Shown: positions 38,014 through 50,736 of the stretch, one piece after another
Layout: the number at the start of each line of letters is the position of its first letter
How positions within the stretch are numbered: position 1 is the first letter of the stretch
NCBI RefSeq assembly: GCF_050908995.1
Contig: NC_135120.1
Span: 3,361,433-3,425,432 of the forward strand
Direction of reading: 5' to 3'
DNA length: 64,000 nucleotides
DNA from: Andrena cerasifolii
Taxonomy: Eukaryota > Arthropoda > Insecta > Hymenoptera > Andrenidae
Notes under the pieces: model-generated
Told to the model about the DNA's origin: nothing
Seen by the model: the letters and a program-made list of their open reading frames with translations, nothing else
Database searches by the model: none
Made by a program: the position numbers and the translations under genes

Positions 38014-38724
38014 AGAACGAGTAAAACGAGCAAAACTAGTAAAACGAGTAAAACGAGTAAAACGAGTAAAACGAGCAAATCGAGTAAAACGAGTAAAACG
38101 AGTAAAACGAGTAAAACTAGTAAAACGAGTAAAACGAGCAAAACGAGTAAAACGAGTAAAACGAGTAAAACGAGTAAAACGAGTAAAACGAGTAAAACGA
38201 GTAAAACGAGTAAAACGAGTAAAACGAGTAAAACGAGTAAAACGAGTAAAACGAGTAAAACGAGTAAAACGCGTAAAACGAGTAAAACGAGTAGAACGAG
38301 TAAAACGAGTAGAACGAGTAAAACGAGTAGAACGAGTAAAACGAGTAGAACGAGTAGAACGAGTAAAACGAGTAGAACGAGTAAAACGAGTAGAACGAGT
38401 AAAACGAGTAGAACGAGTAAAACGAGTAGAACGAGTAAAACGAGTAGAACGAGTAAAACGAGTAGAACGAGTAAAACGAGTAGAACGAGTAAAACGAGTA
38501 GAACGAGTAAAACGAGTAGAACGAGTAAAACGAGTAGAACGAGTAAAACGAGTAGAACGAGTAAAACGAGTAGAACGAGTAAAACGAGTAGAACGAGTAG
38601 AACGAGTAGAACGAGTAGAACGAGTAGAACGAGTAGAACGAGTAGAACGAGTAGAACGAGTAAAACGAGTAGAACGAGTAAAACGAGTAAAACGAGTAGA
38701 ACGAGTAAAACGAGTAAAACGAGT

Positions 38725-38749
38725 AAACGAGTAGAACGAGTAAACGAGT
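38725..38749 (+). other. Two 8-bp units separated by one G unit
   Basis: aaacgagt at 38725-38732 and 38742-38749 with agaacgagt between, as at 37360-37384. Confidence 0.95.
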
Positions 38750-39370
38750 AGAACGAGTAAAACGAGCAAAACTAGTAAAACGAGTAAAACGAGTAAAACG
38801 AGTAAAACGAGTAAAACGAGTAAAACGAGCAAAACGAGTAAAACGAGTAAAACGAGTAAAACTAGTAAAACGAGTAAAACGAGTAAAACGAGTAGAACGA
38901 GTAAAACGAGTAAAACGAGTAGAACGAGTAAAACGAGTAAAACGAGTAGAACGAGTAAAACGAGTAGAACGAGTAAAACGAGTTGAACGAGTAAAACGAG
39001 TAGAACGAGTAAAACGAGTAGAACGAGTAGAACGAGTAGAACGAGTAGAACGAGTAGAACGAGTAAATCGAGTAAAACGAGTAAATCGAGTAAAACGAGT
39101 AAATCGAGTAAAACGAGTAAAACGAGTAAAACGAGTAAAACGAGTAAAACGAGTAAAACGAGTAAAACGAGTAAAACGCGTAAAACGAGTAAAACGAGCA
39201 AAACGAGTAGAACGAGTAAAACGAGTAGAACGAGTAAAACGAGTAGAACGAGTAAAACGAGTAGAACGAGTAGAACGAGTAGAACGAGTAGAACGAGTAG
39301 AACGAGTAGAACGAGTAAAACGAGTAGAACGAGTAAAACGAGTAAAACGAGTAAAACGAGTAAAACGAGT

Positions 39371-40342
39371 AATACGAGTAATACGAGTAAAACGAGTAAA
39401 ACGAGTAAAACGAGTAAAACGAGTAAAACGAGTAATACGAGTAATACGAGTAAAACGAGTAAAACGAGTAAAACGAGTAAAACGAGTAAAACGAGTAAAA
39501 CGAGTAAAACGAGTAAAACGAGTAAAACGAGTAAAACGAGTAAAACGAGTAGAACGAGTAAAACGAGTAAAACGAGTAAAACGAGTAGAACGAGTAAAAC
39601 GAGTAGAACGAGTAAAACGAGTAGAACGAGTAAAACGAGTAGAACGAGTAAAACGAGTAGAACGAGTAAAACGAGTAGAACGAGTAAAACGAGTAGAACG
39701 AGTAAAACGAGTAGAACGAGTAAAACGAGTAGAACGAGTAAAACGAGTAGAACGAGTAAAACGAGTAGAACGAGTAAAACGAGTAGAACGAGTAAAACGA
39801 GTAGAACGAGTAAAACGAGTAGAACGAGTAAAACGAGTAGAACGAGTAAAACGAGTAGAACGAGTAAAACGAGTAGAACGAGTAAAACGAGTAGAACGAG
39901 TAAAACGAGTAGAACGAGTAAAACGAGTAGAACGAGTAAAACGAGTAGAACGAGTAAAACGAGTAGAACGAGTAAAACGAGTAGAACGAGTAAAACGAGT
40001 AGAACGAGTAAAACGAGTAGAACGAGTAAAACGAGTAGAACGAGTAAAACGAGTAGAACGAGTAAAACGAGTAGAACGAGTAAAACGAGTAGAACGAGTA
40101 AAACGAGTAGAACGAGTAAAACGAGTAGAACGAGTAGAACGAGTAGAACGAGTAGAACGAGTAGAACGAGTAGAACGAGTAGAACGAGTAGAACGAGTAG
40201 AACGAGTAGAACGAGTAGAACGAGTAGAACGAGTAGAACGAGTAGAACGAGTAGAACGAGTAGAACGAGTAGAACGAGTAGAACGAGTAGAACGAGTAGA
40301 ACGAGTAGAACGAGTAGAACGAGTAGAACGAGTAGAACGAGT
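39371..40342 (+). repeat. G-B dimer block and 24-unit pure G run, copy 1
   Basis: I×2, base units, I×2, base units, one G at 39551, then G strictly alternating with B from 39587 to 40135 (30 dimers of 18 bp), followed by 24 consecutive G at 40127-40342. The dimer has effectively become the repeating unit. The same layout is at 47983-48837 with 29 dimers and 18 G. Confidence 0.88.
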
Positions 40343-42781
40343 AAAACGAGTAGAACGAGTAAAACGAGTAGAACGAGTAAAACGAGTAAAACGAGTAAAA
40401 CGAGTAAAACGAGTAAAACGAGTAAAACGAGTAAAACGAGTAAAACGAGTAAAACTAGTAAAACGAGCAAAACGAGCAAAACGAGTAAAACGAGTAAAAC
40501 GAGTAAAACGAGTAAAACGAGTAAAACGAGTAAAACGAGTAAAACGAGTAAAACGAGTAGAACGAGTAGAACGAGTAAAACGAGTAATACGAGTAATACG
40601 AGTAAAACGAGTAAAACGAGTAAAACGAGTAATACGAGTAAAACGAGTAAAACGAGTAAAACGAGTAAAACGAGTAAAACGAATAAAACGAGCAAAACGA
40701 GCAAAACGAGTAAAACGAGTAAAACGAGTAAAACGAGTAAAACGAGTAAATCGAGTAAAACGAGTAAATCGAGTAAATCGAGTAAAACGAGTAAAACGAG
40801 TAATACGAGTAATACGAGTAAAACGAGTAAAACGAGTAAAACGAGTAATACGAGTAATACGAGTAAAACGAGTAAAACGAGTAAAACTAGTAAAACGAGT
40901 AAAACGAGCAAAACGAGCAAAACTAGTAAAACGAGCAAAACGAGCAAAACGAGCAAAACGAGCAAAACTAGTAAAACGAGCAAAACGAGTAAAACGAGTA
41001 AAACGAGTAAAACGAGTAAAACGAGTAAAACGAGTAAAACGAGTAAAACGAGTAAAACGAGTAAAACGAGTAAAACGAGTAAAACGAGTAAAACGAGTAA
41101 AACGAGTAAAACGAGTAAAACGAGTAAAACCAGTAAAACGAGTAAAACGAGTAAAACGAGTAAAACGAGTAAAACGAGTAAAACGAGCAAAACGAGTAAA
41201 ACGAGTAAAACGAGTAAAACGAGTAAAACGAGTAAATCGAGTAAAACGAGTAAATCGAGTAAATCGAGTAAAACGAGTAAAGCGAGTAAAACGAGTAAAA
41301 CGAGTAAAACGAGTAAAACGAGTAGAACGAGTAAAACGAGTAGAACGAGTAAAACGAGTAGAACGAGTAAAACGAGTTAAACGAGTAAAACGAGTAAAAC
41401 GAGTAAAACGAGTAAAACGAGTAACACGAGTAAAACGAGTAAAACGAGTAAAACGAGTAAAACGAGTAAAACGAGTAAAACTAGTAAAACGAGCAAAACG
41501 AGTAAAACGAGTAAAACGAGTAAAACGAGTAAAACGAGTAAAACGAGTAAAACGAGTAAAACGAGTAAAACGAGTAAAACGAGTAAAACTAGTAAAACGA
41601 GTAAAACGAGCAAAACGAGCAAAACTAGTAAAACGAGCAAAACGAGCAAAACGAGCAAAACGAGCAAAACTAGTAAGACGAGTAAAACGAGTAAAACGAG
41701 TAAAACGAGTAAAACGAGTAAAACGAGTAAAACGAGTAAAACGAGTAAAACGAGTAAAACGAGTAAAACGAGTAAAACGAGTAAAACGAGTAAAACGAGT
41801 AAAACGAGTAAAACGAGTAAAACGAGTAAAACGAGTAAAACGAGTAAAACGAGTAAAACGAGTAAAACGAGTAAAACGAGTAAAACGAGTAAAACGAGTA
41901 AAACGAGTAAAACGAGTAAAACGAGTAAAACGAGTAAAACGAGTAAAACGAGTAAAACCAGTAAAACCAGTAAAACCAGTAAAACCAGTAAAACCAGTAA
42001 AACGAGTAAAACGAGTAGAACGAGTAAAACGAGTAGAACGAGTAAAACGAGTAGAACGAGTAAAACGAGTAGAACGAGTAAAACGAGTAGAACGAGTAAA
42101 ACGAGTAGAACGAGTAAAACGAGTAGAACGAGTAAAACGAGTAGAACGAGTAAAACGAGTAGAACGAGTAAAACGAGTAGAACGAGTAAAACGAGTAATA
42201 CGAGTAATACGAGTAAAACGAGTAAAACTAGTAAAACGAGTAAAACGAGCAAAACGAGCAAAACTAGTAAAACGAGCAAAACGAGCAAAACGAGCAAAAC
42301 TAGTAAAACGAGCAAAACGAGTAAAACGAGTAAAACGAGTAAAACGAGTAAAACGAGTAAAACGAGTAAAACGAGTAAAACGAGTAAAACGAGTAAAACG
42401 AGTAAAACGAGTAAAACGAGTAAAACGAGTAAAACGAGTAAAACGAGTAAAACGAGTAAAACGAGTAAAACGAGTAAAACGAGTAAAACGAGTAAAACGA
42501 GTAAAACGAGTAAAACGAGTAAAACGAGTAAAACGAGTAAATCGAGTAAATCGAGTAAAACGAGTAAAACGAGTAATACGAGTAATACGAGTAAAACGAG
42601 TAAAACGAGTAAAACGAGTAATACGAGTAATACGAGTAAAACGAGTAAAACGAGTAAAACTAGTAAAACGAGTAAAACGAGCAAAACGAGCAAAACTAGT
42701 AAAACGAGCAAAACGAGCAAAACGAGTAAAACGAGTAAAACGAGTAAAACGAGTAAAACGAGTAAAACGAGTAAAACGAGT
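40343..42781 (+). repeat. Unit Z, copy 1 (247 units from G×2 to G×2)
   Basis: Short lead with S-C×2, then G×2 at 40559, I×2-B×3-I, T at 40676, C×2, W-B-W-W, I×2-B×3-I×2, S-B-C×2-S-C×4-S-C, P 41126, C, W-B-W-W, aaagcgagt 41279, G series, taaacgagt 41378, N 41423, S-C, S-B-C×2-S-C×4-S-R (41675), P×5 at 41954-41998, ten G alternating with B (42017-42187), I×2, S-B-C×2-S-C×3-S-C, long run, W×2, I pairs, S-B-C×2-S-C×2. Confidence 0.83.
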
Positions 42782-45517
42782 AGAACGAGTAGAACGAGTA
42801 AAACGAGTAATACGAGTAATACGAGTAAAACGAGTAAAACGAGTAAAACGAGTAATACGAGTAAAACGAGTAAAACGAGTAAAACGAGTAAAACGAGTAA
42901 AACGAGTAAAACGAGCAAAACGAGCAAAACGAGTAAAACGAGTAAAACGAGTAAAACGAGTAAAACGAGTAAATCGAGTAAAACGAGTAAATCGAGTAAA
43001 TCGAGTAAAACGAGTAAAACGAGTAATACGAGTAATACGAGTAAAACGAGTAAAACGAGTAAAACGAGTAATACGAGTAATACGAGTAAAACGAGTAAAA
43101 CGAGTAAAACTAGTAAAACGAGTAAAACGAGCAAAACGAGCAAAACTAGTAAAACGAGCAAAACGAGCAAAACGAGCAAAACGAGCAAAACTAGTAAAAC
43201 GAGCAAAACGAGTAAAACGAGTAAAACGAGTAAAACGAGTAAAACGAGTAAAACGAGTAAAACGAGTAAAACGAGTAAAACGAGTAAAACGAGTAAAACG
43301 AGTAAAACGAGTAAAACGAGTAAAACGAGTAAAACGAGTAAAACGAGTAAAACCAGTAAAACGAGTAAAACGAGTAAAACGAGTAAAACGAGTAAAACGA
43401 GTAAAACGAGCAAAACGAGTAAAACGAGTAAAACGAGTAAAACGAGTAAAACGAGTAAATCGAGTAAAACGAGTAAATCGAGTAAATCGAGTAAAACGAG
43501 TAAAGCGAGTAAAACGAGTAAAACGAGTAAAACGAGTAAAACGAGTAGAACGAGTAAAACGAGTAGAACGAGTAGAACGAGTAAAACGAGTAGAACGAGT
43601 AAAACGAGTAGAACGAGTAAAACGAGTAGAACGAGTAAAACGAGTAAAACGAGTAAAACGAGTAAAACGAGTAAAACGAGTAAAACGAGTAACACGAGTA
43701 AAACGAGTAAAACGAGTAAAACGAGTAAAACGAGTAAAACGAGTAAAACTAGTAAAACGAGCAAAACGAGTAAAACGAGTAAAACGAGTAAAACGAGTAA
43801 AACGAGTAAAACGAGTAAAACGAGTAAAACGAGTAAAACGAGTAAAACTAGTAAAACGAGTAAAACGAGCAAAACGAGCAAAACTAGTAAAACGAGCAAA
43901 ACGAGCAAAACGAGCAAAACGAGCAAAACTAGTAAGACGAGTAAAACGAGTAAAACGAGTAAAACGAGTAAAACGAGTAAAACGAGTAAAACGAGTAAAA
44001 CGAGTAAAACGAGTAAAACGAGTAAAACGAGTAAAACGAGTAAAACGAGTAAAACGAGTAAAACGAGTAAAACGAGTAAAACGAGTAAAACGAGTAAAAC
44101 GAGTAAAACGAGTAAAACGAGTAAAACGAGTAAAACGAGTAAAACGAGTAAAACGAGTAAAACGAGTAAAACGAGTAAAACGAGTAAAACGAGTAAAACG
44201 AGTAAAACGAGTAAAACCAGTAAAACCAGTAAAACCAGTAAAACGAGTAAAACGAGTAGAACGAGTAAAACGAGTAGAACGAGTAAAACGAGTAGAACGA
44301 GTAAAACGAGTAGAACGAGTAAAACGAGTAGAACGAGTAAAACGAGTAGAACGAGTAAAACGAGTAGAACGAGTAAAACGAGTAGAACGAGTAAAACGAG
44401 TAGAACGAGTAAAACGAGTAATACGAGTAATACGAGTAAAACGAGTAAAACTAGTAAAACGAGTAAAACGAGCAAAACGAGCAAAACTAGTAAAACGAGC
44501 AAAACGAGCAAAACGAGCAAAACTAGTAAAACGAGCAAAACGAGTAAAACGAGTAAAACGAGTAAAACGAGTAAAACGAGTAAAACGAGTAAAACGAGTA
44601 AAACGAGTAAAACGAGTAAAACGAGTAAAACGAGTAAAACGAGTAAAACGAGTAAAACGAGTAAAACGAGTAATACGAGTAATACGAGTAAAACGAGTAA
44701 AACGAGTAAAACGAGTAAAACGAGTAAAACGAGTAAAACGAGTAAAACGAGTAAAACGAGTAAAACGAGTAACACGAGTAAAACGAGTAAAACGAGTAAA
44801 ACGAGTAAAACGAGTAAAACGAGTAAAACGAGTAAAACGAGTAAAACGAGTAAAACTAGTAAAACGAGTAAAACTAGTAAAACGAGTAAAACGAGCAAAA
44901 CGAGCAAAACTAGTAAAACGAGCAAAACGAGCAAAACGAGCAAAACGAGTAAAACGAGTAAAACGAGTAAAACGAGTAAAACGAGTAAAACGAGTAAAAC
45001 GAGTAAAACGAGCAAAACGAGCAAAACGAGCAAAACTAGTAAAACGAGCAAAACGAGTAAAACGAGTAAATCGAGTAAATCGAGTAAAACGAGTAAAACG
45101 AGTAATACGAGTAATACGAGTAAAACGAGTAAAACGAGTAAAACGAGTAATACGAGTAAAACGAGTAAAACGAGTAAAACGAGCAAAACGAGTAAAACGA
45201 GTAAAACGAGTAAAACGAGTAAAACGAGTAAAACGAGTAAAACGAGTAAAACGAGTAAAACGAGTAAAACGAGTAAAACGAGTAAAACGAGTAAAACGAG
45301 TAAAACGAGTAAAACGAGTAAAACGAGTAAAACGAGTAAAACCAGTAAAACGAGTAAAACGAGTAAAACGAGTAAAACGAGTAAAACGAGTAAAACGAGT
45401 AAAACGAGTAAAACGAGTAAAACGAGTAAAACGAGTAAAACGAGTAAAACGAGTAAAACGAGTAAAACGAGTAAAACGAGTAAAACGAGTAAAACGAGTA
45501 AAACGAGTAAAACGAGT
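42782..45517 (+). repeat. Unit Z, copy 2, plus trailing S/C and I cassettes
   Basis: G×2 at 42782 and aaagcgagt at 43502 are each 2,223 bp (247 units) after copy 1; R at 43934 and P at 44213 are 2,259 bp (251 units) after. P×3 replaces P×5, and nine G replace ten. After the S-B-C×2-S-C×3-S-C cassette come I×2, N, S-B-S-B-C×2-S-C×3, C×3-S-C, W×2, I×2-B×3-I, C, a long run and a P near 45338. Confidence 0.82.
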
Positions 45518-47344
45518 AAAACGAGAAAAACGAGTAAAACGAGTAAAACGAGTAAAACGAGTAAAACGAGTAAAACGAGAAAAACGAGTAAAACGAGTAA
45601 AACGAGTAAAACGAGTAAAACGAGTAAAACGAGTAATACGAGTAATACGAGTAATACGAGTAAAACGAGTAAAACGAGTAAAACGAGTAAAACGAGTAAT
45701 ACGAGTAATACGAGTAAAACGAGTAAAACGAGTAAAACGAGTAATACGAGTAATACGAGTAAAACGAGTAAAACGAGTAAAACTAGTAAAACGAGTAAAA
45801 CGAGCAAAACGAGCAAAACTAGTAAAACGAGCAAAACGAGCAAAACGAGCAAAACTAGTAAAACGAGCAAAACGAGTAAAACGAGTAAAACGAGTAAAAC
45901 GAGTAAAACGAGTAAAACGAGTAAAACGAGTAAAACGAGTAAAACGAGTAAAACGCGTAAAACGAGTAAAACGAGCAAATCGAGTAAAACGAGTAAATCG
46001 AGTAAATCGAGTAAAACGAGTAAAACGAGTAATACGAGTAATACGAGTAAAACGAGTAAAACGAGTAAAACGAGTAATACGAGTAATACGAGTAAAACGA
46101 GTAAAACGAGTAAAACTAGTAAAACGAGTAAAACGAGCAAAACGAGCAAAACTAGTAAAACGAGCAAAACGAGCAAAACGAGCAAAACTAGTAAAACGAG
46201 CAAAACGAGTAAAACGAGTAAAACGAGTAAAACGAGTAAAACGAGTAAAACGAGTAAAACGAGTAAAACGAGTAAAACGAGTAAAACGAGTAAAACGAGT
46301 AAAACGAGTAAAACGAGTAAAACGAGTAAAACGAGTAAAACGAGTAAAACGAGTAAAACGAGTAAAACGAGTAAAACGAGTAAAACGAGTAAAACGAGTA
46401 AAACGAGTAAAACGAGTAAAACGAGTAAAACGAGTAAAACGAGTAAAACGAGTAAAACGAGCAAAACGAGTAAAACGAGTAAAACGAGTAAAACGAGTAA
46501 ATCGAGTAAAACGAGCAAAACGAGCAAAACGAGCAAAACTAGTAAAACGAGTAAAACGAGTAAAACGAGTAAAACGAGTAAAACGAGTAAAACGAGTAAA
46601 ACGAGTAAATCGAGTAAAACGAGTAAATCGAGTAAAACGAGTAAATCGAGTAAAACGAGTAAATCGAGTAAAACGAGTAAAACGAGTAAAACGAGTAAAA
46701 CGAGTAAAACGAGTAAAACGAGTAAAACGAGTAAAACGCGTAAAACGAGTAAAACGAGCAAATCGAGTAAAACGAGTAAATCGAGTAAAACGAGTAAAAC
46801 GAGTAAAACGAGTAAAACGAGTAAAACGAGTAAAACGAGTAAAACGAGTAAAACGAGTAAAACGAGTAACACGAGTAAAGCGAGTAAAACGAGTAAAACG
46901 AGTAAAACGAGTAAAACGAGTAAAACGAGTAAAACGAGTAAAACGAGTAAAACGAGTAAAACGAGTAAAACTAGTAAAACGAGTAAAACTAGTAAAACGA
47001 GTAAAACGAGCAAAACGAGCAAAACTAGTAAAACGAGCAAAACGAGCAAAACGAGCAAAACGAGCAAAACGAGCAAAACGAGCAAAACGAGCAAAACGAG
47101 CAAAACGAGTAAAACGAGCAAAACGAGTAAAACGAGTAAAACGAGTAAAACGAGTAAAACGAGTAAAACGAGTAAAACGAGTAAAACGAGTAAAACGAGT
47201 AAAACGAGTAAAACGAGTAAAACGAGTAAAACGAGTAAAACGAGTAAAACGAGTAAAACGAGCAAAACGAGCAAAACGAGTAAAACGAGTAAAACGAGTA
47301 AATCGAGTAAAACGAGTAAATCGAGTAAATCGAGTAAAACGAGT
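45518..47344 (+). repeat. Higher-order block P, dispersed copy 3
   Basis: E 45518, a second E six units later, I×3-B×4-I×2-B×3-I×2, S-B-C×2-S-C×3-S-C, M 45950, C-W-B-W-W, I pairs, S-C cassette, C, W, C×3, S, W-B×4 series, M 46733, C-W-B-W, then directly N 46868 and aaagcgagt 46877, S-B-S-B-C×2-S-C×8, C×2, W-B-W-W. Same order as 58396-60470, but the second M and G-series segment (30 units) is missing here. Confidence 0.84.
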
Positions 47345-47982
47345 AAAACGCGTAAAACGAGTAAAACGAGCAAAACGAGTAGAACGAGTAAAACGAGTAG
47401 AACGAGTAAAACGAGTAGAACGAGTAAAACGAGTAGAACGAGTAGAACGAGTAGAACGAGTAGAACGAGTAGAACGAGTAGAACGAGTAAAACGAGTAGA
47501 ACGAGTAAAACGAGTAAAACGAGTAGAACGAGTAAAACGAGTAAAACGAGTAAACGAGTAGAACGAGTAAAACGAGCAAAACTAGTAAAACGAGTAAAAC
47601 GAGTAAAACGAGTAAAACGAGCAAAACGAGTAAAACGAGTAAAACGAGTAAAACGAGTAAAACGAGTAAAACTAGTAAAACGAGTAAAACGAGCAAAACG
47701 AGCAAAACTAGTAAAACGAGCAAAACGAGCAAAACGAGCAAAACGAGCAAAACTAGTAAGACGAGTAAAACGAGTAAAACGAGTAAAACGAGTAAAACGA
47801 GTAAAACGAGTAAAACGAGTAAAACGAGTAAAACGAGTAAAACGAGTAAAACGAGTAAAACGAGTAAAACGAGTAAAACGAGTAAAACGAGTAAAACGAG
47901 TAAAACGAGTAAAACGAGTAAAACGAGTAAAACGAGTAAAACGAGTAAAACGAGTAAAACGAGTAAAACGAGTAAAACGAGT
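47345..47982 (+). repeat. M-C-G cassette copy 5 and S-R cassette
   Basis: M 47345, B, C, G-B series, G run, B-G-B×2-G-B×2, the 8-bp unit at 47552-47559, G-B-C-S, B×4, C, then S-B-C×2-S-C×4-S-R with R at 47758 and a consensus run. The first part matches the cassettes at 37108-39370, about 10 kb away. Confidence 0.83.
47552..47559 (+). other. Single 8-bp unit in the distant M-C-G cassette
   Basis: aaacgagt preceded by B×2 and followed by G-B-C-S, matching 38006-38013 about 9.5 kb away. Confidence 0.95.
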
Positions 47983-48837
47983 AATACGAGTAATACGAGT
48001 AAAACGAGTAAAACGAGTAAAACGAGTAAAACGAGTAAAACGAGTAAAACGAGTAATACGAGTAATACGAGTAAAACGAGTAAAACGAGTAAAACGAGTA
48101 AAACGAGTAAAACGAGTAAAACGAGTAAAACGAGTAAAACGAGTAAAACGAGTAGAACGAGTAAAACGAGTAGAACGAGTAAAACGAGTAGAACGAGTAA
48201 AACGAGTAGAACGAGTAAAACGAGTAGAACGAGTAAAACGAGTAGAACGAGTAAAACGAGTAGAACGAGTAAAACGAGTAGAACGAGTAAAACGAGTAGA
48301 ACGAGTAAAACGAGTAGAACGAGTAAAACGAGTAGAACGAGTAAAACGAGTAGAACGAGTAAAACGAGTAGAACGAGTAAAACGAGTAGAACGAGTAAAA
48401 CGAGTAGAACGAGTAAAACGAGTAGAACGAGTAAAACGAGTAGAACGAGTAAAACGAGTAGAACGAGTAAAACGAGTAGAACGAGTAAAACGAGTAGAAC
48501 GAGTAAAACGAGTAGAACGAGTAAAACGAGTAGAACGAGTAAAACGAGTAGAACGAGTAAAACGAGTAGAACGAGTAAAACGAGTAGAACGAGTAAAACG
48601 AGTAGAACGAGTAAAACGAGTAGAACGAGTAAAACGAGTAGAACGAGTAAAACGAGTAGAACGAGTAAAACGAGTAGAACGAGTAGAACGAGTAGAACGA
48701 GTAGAACGAGTAGAACGAGTAGAACGAGTAGAACGAGTAGAACGAGTAGAACGAGTAGAACGAGTAGAACGAGTAGAACGAGTAGAACGAGTAGAACGAG
48801 TAGAACGAGTAGAACGAGTAGAACGAGTAGAACGAGT
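47983..48837 (+). repeat. G-B dimer block and 18-unit pure G run, copy 2
   Basis: I×2, base units, I×2, base units, G alternating with B from 48154 (29 dimers), then 18 consecutive G at 48676-48837. Offsets to copy 1 are 957 units at the first I and 950 units at the start of the G run, allowing for the one-base register shift at 47552. Confidence 0.88.
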
Positions 48838-50736
48838 AAAACGAGTAGAACGAGTAAAACGAGTAGAACGAGTAAAACGAGTAAAACGAGTAAAACGAGT
48901 AAAACGAGTAAAACGAGTAAAACGAGTAAAACGAGTAAAACGAGTAAAACGAGTAAAACGAGTAAAACGAGTAAAACGAGTAAAACGAGTAAAACGAGTA
49001 AATCGAGTAAATCGAGTAAAACGAGTAAAACGAGTAATACGAGTAATACGAGTAAAACGAGTAAAACGAGTAAAACGAGTAATACGAGTAATACGAGTAA
49101 AACGAGTAAAACGAGTAAAACTAGTAAAACGAGTAAAACGAGCAAAACGAGCAAAACTAGTAAAACGAGCAAAACGAGCAAAACGAGCAAAACGAGCAAA
49201 ACTAGTAAAACGAGCAAAACGAGTAAAATGAGTAAAACGAGTAAAACGAGTAAAACGAGTAAAACGAGTAAAACGAGTAAAACGAGTAAAACGAGTAAAA
49301 CGAGTAAAACGAGTAAAACGAGTAAAACGAGTAAAACGAGTAAAACCAGTAAAACGAGTAAAACGAGTAAAACGAGTAAAACGAGTAAAACGAGTAAAAC
49401 GAGCAAAACGAGTAAAACGAGTAAAACGAGTAAAACGAGTAAAACGAGCAAAACGAGTAAAACGAGTAAAACGAGTAAATCGAGTAAAACGAGTAAAGCG
49501 AGTAAAACGAGTAAAACGAGTAAAACGAGTAAAACGAGTAGAACGAGTAAAACGAGTAGAACGAGTAAAACGAGTAGAACGAGTAAAACGAGTAAAACGA
49601 GTAAAACGAGTAAAACGAGTAAAACGAGTAAAACGAGTAAAACGAGTAACACGAGTAAAACGAGTAAAACGAGTAAAACGAGTAAAACGAGTAAAACGAG
49701 TAAAACTAGTAAAACGAGCAAAACGAGTAAAACGAGTAAAACGAGTAAAACGAGTAAAACGAGTAAAACGAGTAAAACGAGTAAAACGAGTAAAACTAGT
49801 AAAACGAGTAAAACGAGCAAAACGAGCAAAACTAGTAAAACGAGCAAAACGAGCAAAACGAGCAAAACGAGCAAAACTAGTAAAACGAGCAAAACGAGTA
49901 AAACGAGTAAAACGAGTAAAACGAGTAAAACGAGTAAAACGAGTAAAACGAGTAAAACGAGTAAAACGAGTAAAACGAGTAAAACCAGTAAAACCAGTAA
50001 AACGAGTAAAACGAGTAGAACGAGTAAAACGAGTAGAACGAGTAAAACGAGTAGAACGAGTAAAACGAGTAGAACGAGTAAAACGAGTAGAACGAGTAAA
50101 ACGAGTAGAACGAGTAAAACGAGTAGAACGAGTAAAACGAGTAGAACGAGTAAAACGAGTAGAACGAGTAAAACGAGTAGAACGAGTAAAACGAGTAATA
50201 CGAGTAATACGAGTAAAACGAGTAAAACTAGTAAAACGAGTAAAACGAGCAAAACGAGCAAAACGAGCAAAACGAGCAAAACTAGTAAAACGAGCAAAAC
50301 GAGTAAAACGAGTAAAACGAGTAAAACGAGTAAAACGAGTAAAACGAGTAAAACGAGTAAAACGAGTAAAACGAGTAAAACGAGTAAAACGAGTAAAACG
50401 AGTAAAACGAGTAAAACGAGTAAAACGAGTAAAACGAGTAAAACGAGTAAAACGAGTAAAACGAGTAAAACGAGTAAAACGAGTAAAACGAGTAAATCGA
50501 GTAAATCGAGTAAAACGAGTAAAACGAGTAATACGAGTAATACGAGTAAAACGAGTAAAACGAGTAAAACGAGTAATACGAGTAATACGAGTAAAACGAG
50601 TAAAACGAGTAAAACTAGTAAAACGAGTAAAACGAGCAAAACGAGCAAAACTAGTAAAACGAGCAAAACGAGCAAAACGAGTAAAACGAGTAAAACGAGT
50701 AAAACGAGTAAAACGAGTAAAACGAGTAAAACGAGT
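48838..50736 (+). repeat. Unit Z, copy 3
   Basis: W×2, I×2-B×3-I×2, S-B-C×2-S-C×4-S-C, one aaaatgagt at 49225-49233 (the only CpG-to-TpG unit I saw), P near 49342, C, W, aaagcgagt 49495, G-B series, N, S-C, S-B-C×2-S-C×4-S-C, P×2 at 49981-49998, ten G alternating with B (50017-50187), I×2, S-B-C×4-S-C, long run, W×2, I pairs, S-B-C×2-S-C×2. The first part of the unit seen in copy 1 is missing after the G run. Confidence 0.82.

Larger units (their letters stand above)
37108..39370 (+). repeat. M-C-G cassettes carrying 8-bp units, four copies
   Basis: Cassette: M-B-C or M-B-B, G alternating with B, a pure G run, B-G-B×2-G-B×2, one or two 8-bp units each followed by G, then B-C-S, B×4, C or W, S. 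Copies start at M 37108, 37763, 38266 and 39173; the last is cut off before the 8-bp unit. The copy at 38266 has the longest G-B series. A similar cassette is at 47345. One tgaacgagt is at 38984. Confidence 0.83.

Noticed and set aside
39587..40342. G-rich variant tract as a different inserted element
   Set aside because: The G unit differs from the base unit by one base, keeps the same register and orientation, and grades in through alternating dimers.
64..41190. A 13,708-residue open frame on the - strand, and similar giant frames at 13589-34687 (+), 41377-47373 (-) and 47025-63932 (-)
   Set aside because: A 9-bp unit stays in frame, and most frames lack stops by chance. The translations are simple three-residue repeats (T-R-F, L-V-L, Y-S-F, K-R-V) with no domain, no start context and no codon signature; they end where a variant or indel makes a stop.
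49225..49233. ATG in aaaatgagt as a translation start
   Set aside because: A single substitution inside the satellite, with no ribosome-binding or Kozak-like context and only K-T-S repeats after it.
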